This document shows, in pieces, positions 24,118-30,579 of a stretch of DNA of 34,381 nucleotides. A program made the translations under genes and the position numbers. Source of the stretch: an uncultured Lachnospiraceae bacterium. GTDB taxonomy: Bacteria > Bacillota > Clostridia > Lachnospirales > Lachnospiraceae. Where the stretch lies: positions 2,903 through 37,283 of the forward strand of contig CAJUES010000035.1 in the NCBI GenBank assembly GCA_910585765.1. Direction: 5' to 3'. Every line of letters begins with the position of its first letter. The stretch's first letter is position 1. The notes beneath the pieces were generated by a model. The model was not told the origin of the DNA. It saw only the letters and a list, made by a program, of their open reading frames with translations, and did not search any database.

Positions 24118-24960
24118 TTATTTCTTAGAATAATCGTAGAATCCAACGCCTGTCTTCTTTCCAAGCTTTCCAGCACGTACCATCTTTCTGAGAAGCGGTG
24201 AAGGTGCATACTTGGAATCGCCTGTCTCGGCATAGATGACTTCCATGATCGCAAGCACGATATCCAGTCCTATGTAATCACCAAGAGCCAGAGGTCCCAT
24301 CGGATGATTTGCACCGAGCTGCATCGCAACATCGATATCGGCAACGCTTGCAACACCTGCCGCGTACACATTGATCGCCTCGTTGATCATCGGGATCAGG
24401 ATCCTGTTTACCACGAAACCAGCAGCCTCGTTGACCTCAACCGGAGTCTTGCCGATCTCTGTCGCGATCCCCTTGATCTTCTCAACCAGCTCTGCCGGTG
24501 TGTTAGCGCCTGCAATCACCTCGACGAGCTTCATCCTGTCAGCCGGGTTAAAGAAGTGCATACCGACGAGCGGACGGTCAAGACCGGCACCCATCTCTGT
24601 GATAGAGAGAGAGGATGTATTGGTGGCAAAGATACACTCAGGCTTTACGATCTCCTGCAGCTCCTTGAATGTAGACTTCTTGATCTCCATCTTCTCAGGC
24701 GCAACCTCGATCACAAGATCGCAGTCTGTGCAGATATCCTTCAGACCTGTAACGATCTTTGCAGCGATCGCATCCGCCTTCTCCTGCGTGATCTTCTCCT
24801 TGCTCACGAGGAAGTTCAGATTCTTTAAGATCTTAGCCTTTCCGCCGTCTGCAAACTCCTGCTTAATATCACATAAGCATACCTCATAACCATCTGTCAT
24901 TGCAAATGCCTGTGCAATGCCGGATCCCATGGTTCCGGCACCGATAATACCAACCTTCAT
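24118..24960 (-). CDS. hbd: 3-hydroxybutyryl-CoA dehydrogenase
   Basis: 280 residues from ATG 24960 with AAAGGAGGACTAACA upstream. NAD-binding Rossmann loop GIIGAGTMGSGIAQAF (4-19), the family stretch ATNTSSLSITEMGAGLDRP, HFFNPADRMKLVEVI with the catalytic His, and the C-terminal domain NHPMGPLALGDYIGLD and GVGFYDYSKK. It reduces acetoacetyl-CoA to 3-hydroxybutyryl-CoA, the step between Thl and Crt. The size is the standalone form, not a fusion with a hydratase. Directly preceded by a small membrane-protein gene. Confidence 0.97.
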   Translation of the reverse strand: MKVGIIGAGTMGSGIAQAFAMTDGYEVCLCDIKQEFADGGKAKILKNLNFLVSKEKITQEKADAIAAKIVTGLKDICTDCDLVIEVAPEKMEIKKSTFKELQEIVKPECIFATNTSSLSITEMGAGLDRPLVGMHFFNPADRMKLVEVIAGANTPAELVEKIKGIATEIGKTPVEVNEAAGFVVNRILIPMINEAINVYAAGVASVADIDVAMQLGANHPMGPLALGDYIGLDIVLAIMEVIYAETGDSKYAPSPLLRKMVRAGKLGKKTGVGFYDYSKK

Positions 24961-24973
24961 TGTTAGTCCTCCT

Positions 24974-25138
24974 TTATTTTTTGTTTTTCTTTGCGCTCTC
25001 CACAAGAAATGCCAGTCCGGCTGCCACAATACTGCCGCCGGCTATCTTCATCGTAATATCCGAGCTCTCCATTGCGAAAATGATCAAACCTGCTGCTATC
25101 AGGAGTATTCCTGTGAATACCAATCCAATTCTTTTCAT
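24974..25138 (-). CDS. 54-residue two-helix membrane protein in the butyrate operon
   Basis: Starts at ATG 25138 (AAAGGAAAG upstream) 36 bp after the crt stop and ends at TAA 24974, 13 bp before the hbd start; the hbd ribosome binding site follows its stop directly. The product begins MKRIGLVFTGILLIAAGLII (helix 1), then a short loop with Glu/Asp, then KIAGGSIVAAGLAFLV (helix 2) and ends in a basic tail SAKKNKK. Gly/Ala-rich helices of about 18 residues and a positive tail indicate a small inner-membrane protein. I do not recognise a family. Spacing, ribosome binding site, codon pattern and absence of stops support a real gene. A membrane anchor or partner for the butyrate enzymes is possible but unproven. 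Confidence 0.75.
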   Translation of the reverse strand: MKRIGLVFTGILLIAAGLIIFAMESSDITMKIAGGSIVAAGLAFLVESAKKNKK

Positions 25139-25174
25139 ATTCTTACGACTTTCCTTTACTCAGTTTCAGACAGC

Positions 25175-25960
25175 CTAGCAGTTTTTGAACGGCTCCTTCA
25201 CCTTCTCCTTGTTCTTGTCAAGGAAGAATGCCATACCGTACTTCTGATCCTCTGTCTCAAAGCAGTCGCCGAACAGCTTCTCCTCGATCACGATCGCCTT
25301 GTCCATATCCACGTCAAGACCCTCGTTGATCGCCTTCTTGCAGTTGCGGACCGCGATCGGTGCGTTCTTTGCGATGCCCGCCGCCATCTTCTCCGCCTGT
25401 GCCATCAGTTCCTCCGCGGGATAGACCGCGTTTACCAGACCGATGCGCAGCGCCTCGTCAGCCTTGATGTTCCTTGCCGTGTAGATCATCTGCTTTGCCA
25501 TGCCAGCGCCCACGAGACGCGCAAGTCTCTGTGTGCCGCCAAATCCCGGTGTGATGCCAAGCCCGACTTCCGGCTGTCCGAACACGGCATTCTCAGAACA
25601 GATCCTGATGTCGCAGCTCATGGAGATCTCACATCCGCCGCCGAGCGCAAAGCCGTTCACTGCTGCGATCACAGGGATCGGAAAAGTCTCGAGCTTTCTG
25701 AACACGTCGTTGCCCTTCTTGCCAAAAGCCTCGCCCTCCGCCTTTGTGAGCGTGCTCATCTCGCCGATGTCCGCACCGGCGACAAATGATTTTGTGCCTG
25801 CGCCCGTGAGGATCAGGCATCTCACTGCATCGAGATCCACGGCGTCAAGCGTCGCGTCAAGCTCGTCCAAAACCTGCGAATTCAGCGCGTTCAGAGCCTT
25901 CTCACGGTTGATCGTGATCTTTCCGACTGCACCGTTTACTTCATATAATATGTATTCCAT
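25175..25960 (-). CDS. crt: Crotonase (3-hydroxybutyryl-CoA dehydratase)
   Basis: 261 residues, enoyl-CoA hydratase/isomerase family. Oxyanion-hole and active-site segments: KSFVAGADIGEMS, AVNGFALGGGCEISMSCDIR with Glu111, and FGQPEVGLGITPGFGGTQRL with Glu131; both catalytic Glu are present, as needed for hydratase activity. Converts 3-hydroxybutyryl-CoA to crotonyl-CoA. It lies between thl and the small membrane-protein gene, in the order thl-crt-hbd-bcd-etfBA. A stem-loop (25986-26024) occupies the thl-crt gap. Confidence 0.96.
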   Translation of the reverse strand: MEYILYEVNGAVGKITINREKALNALNSQVLDELDATLDAVDLDAVRCLILTGAGTKSFVAGADIGEMSTLTKAEGEAFGKKGNDVFRKLETFPIPVIAAVNGFALGGGCEISMSCDIRICSENAVFGQPEVGLGITPGFGGTQRLARLVGAGMAKQMIYTARNIKADEALRIGLVNAVYPAEELMAQAEKMAAGIAKNAPIAVRNCKKAINEGLDVDMDKAIVIEEKLFGDCFETEDQKYGMAFFLDKNKEKVKEPFKNC

Positions 25961-25985
25961 GCTTACCTCCGTTTAAAATGAATTC

Positions 25986-26024
25986 AGAATTTCCAAGCCG
26001 GTATCGCACCAGCCCGGAAATTCT
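25986..26024. other. Stem-loop between thl and crt
   Basis: AGAATTTCC (25986-25994) faces GGAAATTCT (26016-26024), nine perfect pairs. No U-tract follows, so read-through into crt is expected; it may be a processing or stability site. Confidence 0.5.
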
Positions 26025-26033
26025 CTATGTATG

Positions 26034-27218
26034 TTATTCGTACTTTTTAACTACTGTGGAGCAGCCCATGCCGCCGCCGATGCACAGTGTGGCAAGACCT
26101 GTCTTTGCGCCCTTTGCCTCCATCTCGTGAAGCAGTGTCACCAGGATGCGGCATCCGGATGCGCCCACCGGATGACCTAACGCGATCGCTCCGCCGTTCG
26201 GATTCAGCTGCTTATCCACATCGATGCCCAAGTCTCTGCCCACCGCGATCGACTGTGCCGCAAACGCCTCGTTTGCCTCGATGATGTCAAAGTCCTCGAT
26301 CTTCATGCCGGTCTTCGCCAGAACCTTCCTGGTAGATGCGACAGGTCCGATGCCCATAACCTCCGGTCTCACACCTGCGAGCGCACCTGCTACCCACTCA
26401 GCCATAGGTGTCACGCCCAGCTCTTTTGCCTTCTCCTCGCTCATGACCACGATGGCTGCCGCGCCGTCATTGATCCCGGACGCATTGCCTGCCGTGACAT
26501 ACTTATCCTTGTTGATCGGGCGGAGCTTTGCAAGCCCTTCGATCGTGGAGCCGGCTCTTGGTCCCTCGTCAACCTTGAATTCCACCATCTCTTTTTTCTT
26601 CTTGACCATCACAGGTACGATCTCCTTGTCAAACGCACCTGATTTCTGTGCTTCCTCCGCCTTCTGCTGGCTCTTTAACGCGAACTCGTCAAGCTCCTCG
26701 CGGGTGATTCCCCACTCGTCGCAGATGTTGTCCGCTGTCTGGATCATATGGTAATCATTGAATGCATCCCACAGCGCATCCTTGATCATGGTATCTACCA
26801 GCACACCATTGTTCATTCTATATCCGAAACGTGCATTAGGAAGTGCGAACGGAGCCATGGACATATTTTCCATACCGCCTGCCACGACGATATCAGCATC
26901 GCCGGCAAGGATCATCTGGGCAGCCATGTTCACACAGTTAAGTCCTGAACCACATACGACATTCACGGTGACTGCCGGTGTCTCGATGGGAAGCCCTGCC
27001 TTGATCGAAGACTGACGAGCCACGTTCTGTCCCAGCCCCGCCTGAATAACGCAGCCCATGTATACATGGTCAACCTTGTCAGCCGGAACGCCCGCCCTGT
27101 TCAGAGCCTCCTTGATCACGATTGCCCCAAGCTCCGGAGCCGGAGTTGTGCTGAGCGAGCCGCCCATAGTGCCGATTGCTGTACGACATGCACCTGCTAA
27201 TACAATTTTCTTTGCCAT
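26034..27218 (-). CDS. thl: Acetyl-CoA C-acetyltransferase (thiolase)
   Basis: 394 residues from ATG 27218 (GGAGGAAAGAATA upstream; an earlier in-frame start at 27233 overlaps that site). Biosynthetic thiolase: acyl-accepting Cys89 in NVVCGSGLNCVN, NEAFAAQ in IIEANEAFAAQS, the catalytic His in ALGHPVGASGCRI and Cys in ATLCIGGGMGCS. Condenses two acetyl-CoA to acetoacetyl-CoA, the entry to the butyrate pathway. First gene of the operon, with about 220 bases of leader from the predicted promoter, containing a perfect 14-bp palindrome CTGCAGGCCTGCAG at 27259-27272. Confidence 0.97.
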   Translation of the reverse strand: MAKKIVLAGACRTAIGTMGGSLSTTPAPELGAIVIKEALNRAGVPADKVDHVYMGCVIQAGLGQNVARQSSIKAGLPIETPAVTVNVVCGSGLNCVNMAAQMILAGDADIVVAGGMENMSMAPFALPNARFGYRMNNGVLVDTMIKDALWDAFNDYHMIQTADNICDEWGITREELDEFALKSQQKAEEAQKSGAFDKEIVPVMVKKKKEMVEFKVDEGPRAGSTIEGLAKLRPINKDKYVTAGNASGINDGAAAIVVMSEEKAKELGVTPMAEWVAGALAGVRPEVMGIGPVASTRKVLAKTGMKIEDFDIIEANEAFAAQSIAVGRDLGIDVDKQLNPNGGAIALGHPVGASGCRILVTLLHEMEAKGAKTGLATLCIGGGMGCSTVVKKYE

Positions 27219-27443
27219 TATTCTTTCCTCCATCTTATTATACTCTCACAATGGACCTCTGCAGGCCTGCAGCCGCCCATCAGTTTCCATGTGACTGTGA
27301 TTTTTATAACAATAGACGGGAAATCACGAAAAATGCACAAACTTTTTTTGCAGATTCCCTCAATGCAGTCTTTTGCTCTGCGGATCTTTTGTGCAGTATT
27401 CAGGATTTTCCCTTTTATTATATTGATCACAACCATTGTGCTT

Positions 27444-27472
27444 ATTTTATCACATTGTTAAAAAAAAAGCAA
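27444..27472 (-). promoter_or_regulatory. Putative thl-operon promoter with Rex-like box
   Basis: On the minus strand TTGCTT (27472-27467), 17-base spacer, TAAAAT (27449-27444). On the plus strand 27455-27472 reads TTGTTAA-AAAA-AAAGCAA: one perfect and one weak half-site of the Rex consensus (11 of 14 positions), covering the -35 and spacer. CACAACCATTGTG at 27428-27440 is a second small palindrome near the start site. The -35 match is poor, so the exact promoter is uncertain. Confidence 0.4.
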
Positions 27473-27639
27473 TCTATTTGTCTTTTGATATTTATTGCAA
27501 TGTTGACGAATTTTGCCTGTCAAAATTATCCACTTTTATCTAATACACTTCTATCCCGGGCGCCTCTCCCTGCCGCCCATTGTGCATTTGTCCCATCCAT
27601 CACAGATTATACATACTTTACAGTCCGGGATGCCGCTGC

Positions 27640-28098
27640 CTACTCCGAGTCGTCCGGCACGACGGGATCTCTCATGTCGTACCTGCGGTCCCACTCCTTT
27701 GTAAAATCATCCCGCTCCACCTCGCATCTGTGGCCGCTCAGAAATCCCGCCAGCTGATAAAAGTCGACCCAGATCTCGTTGTTCCCATCCTTTTGCGACT
27801 CGTCAAAGATCAGCTGCAGACCTACGTGGAGATGCACCGTCTTGATATTGTTCACATTCTCCTTGTCGCTGTAGCCCGTATGTCCCATATAACCAATCAC
27901 ATCCCCTGCCGTTACATAGTCCCCCTCCTTGAGTCCCTCCGCGTACGGTCTGTTCTGCCGCAGATGCGCGTAGTAGTAATACCGCTTTTTGTCGAAGCTG
28001 CGGATCCCGATGCGCCAGCCGCCGTAGCGATTCCAGCCAAGCGCCTCCACGTAGCCGGATTCGACCGCGATGATCGGCGTACCAAAGTGCGAATAAAA
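27640..28098 (-). pseudogene. M23 (LytM-type) metallopeptidase, 5' half missing
   Basis: The frame opens at 28098 right after an in-frame TAG and reads FYSHFGTPIIAVESGYVEAL, then GGWRIGIRSFDKKRYYYYAH, GDVIGYMGHTGYS and VHLHVGLQLIFDES, ending at 27640 (about 152 codons). This is the C-terminal lysostaphin/LytM barrel with the HxH zinc motif, but the first part of the zinc site (HxxxD) and any signal or anchor region are missing. The break falls 18 bases from the stop of a serine recombinase, pointing to disruption by insertion or rearrangement. A GTG inside (28050) could start a short protein, but it would not be a working peptidase. Confidence 0.8.
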
Positions 28099-28116
28099 CT
28101 ATATACCGAATCCTTG

Positions 28117-29886
28117 TTAGATTATTATCAATATATCATCTTCCACATCATTTTCCGATTTTTTCTTTTGTGTGTTATCAGCACTTGATATATTCAAGAA
28201 ACTGTCAATGTCAATCTTAAAATGAATATCTATCTCATTACCGGTAATTATAATATTCTCAATGAGAATTGACAGCAGCTTCTTCTTTATATTCAATGGT
28301 GCCTCCTCAAATACCTCCCTCCAGACCGGCACCATTTTTATCGTTTTCATGTATTCATCCATAGCGAGCTGCTTTGCCAGGATGCTTTTCTCTAACTGGT
28401 CAATTTCTCTCTTTATCTCTGCAGCCTTATCTTCCGTAATCTTTAAACCCTCATTTATATACTTGCTGTCAAACTCACCTTCCCCAATGACAGCCTTATA
28501 TATAGCTTGTTTGAAGTGCTCAATATTCTTTTGCGTTCTAATAAATTCTTTTTTCAGACATTCCTGCCTTTCCTGCTCTGCCTGTGCTTCTCCAATGAGA
28601 TCCTTTTTATTTTTCATAACCTCGTCGGAACAATCAATCTGCGCCACTCGGTCAAGAAAATTATATACTTCCTCCAATACTGCCGCCTCCAGCTTATATC
28701 TGCTTATATAAGATTTGGCGGCACACATCTTTTTATTTCTCCCCCTCGTATTGCACTTATAAAAATCGGTGTATGACTTTGAAATCTCACCGTTTACTTT
28801 ATGTACCTTTTGTGAGGATACCGCAGGTGATATTTTACCATGGCAATATCCACACTCCAATAATCCTGCCAGCAGCAAGGGACTTTTCCATGTCCTGTCC
28901 TCAATCGGCCTTAAATTGCCGGTATATTTTTTGTACCTTCTGGCAAGTATTTCTTGTGCCAGTTGCCACCTTTCTTCGCTTACAATCACATAATCAGGAT
29001 TGGCTTTTTCAGCTAAAATCCATTCCTCCGGCGAAACTGCCCTTTGCCTTTTCTTTACCTCTAGAAAATCCTCTTTTGTAATATCTGCATTTTGGGGCTT
29101 CTCAACCTCTTTCATACGTGTTTTCCCATATGACATATACCCTTTATATAAAGGGTTTTTCAGAATACTTCTGACTGTTGATGTATTCCACTTGCTGCCC
29201 TTCCTTGTTTTTAACTTCCTATCTTCATTAAGATATGCAATAAGTCCACTCAAACTCATATTTTCATCTATCAGTTTATTATATATATCTTGTACCACTC
29301 CGCTTTCAAATGGCTCTCTTGTAAATTCGTTTATCATTCTTCCTTTCCTATCAAGTTGCCCTGTTGGAATCAATGTAAATCCATACGGAACTATGCCACC
29401 TGTGAACTTCCCTTGCTTTGTTTTATAATTCCTTCCGCTGTCTACCCTTGCGGCCGTTTTTTTACTTTCTGTGCTTGCTCCCCAGAACCTTATTATATTC
29501 ATCAAATTATCTGATGAATTTTCAAAAGTTTGTTGCCCCTCACAAACACTCCATACTTCCACGCCACATTCTACAATGCGTTTTAGAAGAAAGGGAGTTT
29601 CATCATCTTTACGCCCTAAACGGTCAAACATAAAGACAAGAAGCACATCAATATTTTTCTCTCCAACATCCTTGATGACTTCCTGTAGAACCTTGCGTTC
29701 GTTAAGCCCTTTATGATATCCAGAAACCCCAGGCTCAATGTATTCCTTATTTAATTCCCACTCCTCCCTTTTTTTGATAAATTCCATGCAGGCATTCCTT
29801 TGCATAGGAATATCATCTTCTACGTTTACCTGTTTCTTTGTGCTTACCCGATATAAGCACCCCACTCTTTTTCTCTCCAGTTCCAT
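28117..29886 (-). CDS. Large serine recombinase (AT-rich element)
   Basis: 589 residues. Catalytic domain: CLYRVSTKKQ with nucleophile Ser15, EPGVSGYHKGLNER and FMFDRLGRKDDE; 'Recombinase' domain with GIVPYGFTL and WNTSTVRSILKNPLYKGYMSYG; zinc ribbon ECGYCHGK...YKCNTRGRNKKMC at about 345-400; then coiled-coil-like helices and a Ser/Asp-rich tail ending DDILIII. Its codon use is much more AT-rich than the flanking metabolic genes, a sign of transfer. It is not closely similar to the recombinases at the left edge. Its 3' end abuts the broken M23 gene, as expected for an integrase placed at the end of its element. Confidence 0.93.
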   Translation of the reverse strand: MELERKRVGCLYRVSTKKQVNVEDDIPMQRNACMEFIKKREEWELNKEYIEPGVSGYHKGLNERKVLQEVIKDVGEKNIDVLLVFMFDRLGRKDDETPFLLKRIVECGVEVWSVCEGQQTFENSSDNLMNIIRFWGASTESKKTAARVDSGRNYKTKQGKFTGGIVPYGFTLIPTGQLDRKGRMINEFTREPFESGVVQDIYNKLIDENMSLSGLIAYLNEDRKLKTRKGSKWNTSTVRSILKNPLYKGYMSYGKTRMKEVEKPQNADITKEDFLEVKKRQRAVSPEEWILAEKANPDYVIVSEERWQLAQEILARRYKKYTGNLRPIEDRTWKSPLLLAGLLECGYCHGKISPAVSSQKVHKVNGEISKSYTDFYKCNTRGRNKKMCAAKSYISRYKLEAAVLEEVYNFLDRVAQIDCSDEVMKNKKDLIGEAQAEQERQECLKKEFIRTQKNIEHFKQAIYKAVIGEGEFDSKYINEGLKITEDKAAEIKREIDQLEKSILAKQLAMDEYMKTIKMVPVWREVFEEAPLNIKKKLLSILIENIIITGNEIDIHFKIDIDSFLNISSADNTQKKKSENDVEDDILIII

Positions 29887-29887
29887 G

Positions 29888-30151
29888 TCATCTTTCTCCT
29901 CTGCGCAATAAATTATTTATGTATGTTCCGACTAATAACTTTTGCAATTCCTCTATCATACAGCAATTCTCCTTATCTTCTGTAAAATGCAGTCTGACTT
30001 TATATCCGTTTTTACTGTCTTCTTTTGTAAGTACATTATTTTCCTCTCTGGTATAGCACCCTACTTTCCCCATACCTTCAGAAGTTCTTTTTTGTACATT
30101 TCTATGCACAATATCATTGCAGTATGAGTCTTTCACAAGCATCTGGTTCAT
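29888..30151 (-). CDS. 87-residue protein paired with the recombinase
   Basis: Ends one base before the recombinase ATG, so the two are in one transcript. The N-terminal half (MNQMLVKDSYCNDIVHRNVQ) is polar with no clear motif; the C-terminal half, GYKVRLHFTEDKENCCMIEE followed by LQKLLVGTYINNLL, resembles the 'YtV.lhF.....E...dKi.rLi' pattern of small TnpW-like proteins carried beside Clostridia transposon recombinases. ACAGGAG precedes the ATG. The family call is weak; a recombination accessory role is inferred from position. Confidence 0.55.
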   Translation of the reverse strand: MNQMLVKDSYCNDIVHRNVQKRTSEGMGKVGCYTREENNVLTKEDSKNGYKVRLHFTEDKENCCMIEELQKLLVGTYINNLLRRGER

Positions 30152-30270
30152 AGAAAATTCTCCTGTAAAAATTTTCTATTTCTATCCAAATGCTTGTTTT
30201 ACAGTATGCCTTTTCAAACACGCTCTAGAACAAACCTTTCTTCTCTAATACGTTCGCTCCAAAAATATAC

Positions 30271-30306
30271 AAAAAAGACAGCCACCATACAGGCGACTGC
30301 CCTTTT
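30271..30306 (-). terminator. Terminator upstream of the AT-rich recombinase unit
   Basis: On the minus strand GGCAGTCGCC-TGTAT-GGTGGCTGTC-TTTTTT; all ten positions pair if G-U pairs are allowed, and a T-run follows. It separates the degenerate frame at 30334-30537 from the recombinase unit. Confidence 0.75.
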
Positions 30307-30333
30307 CATCGAAACACTTTTTAATTCTCTATT

Positions 30334-30537
30334 TTAGTTGTTCCGTACCATTACTTTATATTGTGCGCTGTTTTTGTCATTTTCTTCAATCACATCAAAA
30401 TCATGAATAGACAAGCAAGATGTGTCACTTATTTTTCTTCAGTTCCTAAGTACATTTTTGATCTCTTCCTGTATCATTTCAGGCATACCATCAACAATGT
30501 CCTCGTTGCCTAACCTATTTGTGAAAAGGATTATTGC
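30334..30537 (-). pseudogene. Degenerate short frame with internal stop
   Basis: One frame reads AIILFTNRLGNEDIVDGMPE, then MIQEEIKNVLRN, a TGA (30441-30439), then RKISDTSCLSIHDFDVIEEN and KVMVRNN before TAA. It has no start codon or ribosome binding site at its head and opens after another TGA. The amino-acid pattern looks like real but decayed coding sequence; no family recognised. The remainder of 30152-30579 holds the terminator above and AT-rich sequence. Confidence 0.35.
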
Positions 30538-30579
30538 TCACACTGGGTATTGCCAATCTGATACGCCTGTTTCACTTCT

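Noticed and set aside
24304..25789. Long plus-strand frames opposite hbd and crt
   Set aside because: Shadows of well-identified genes; the 54-aa minus-strand frame in the gap has better start, spacing and composition.
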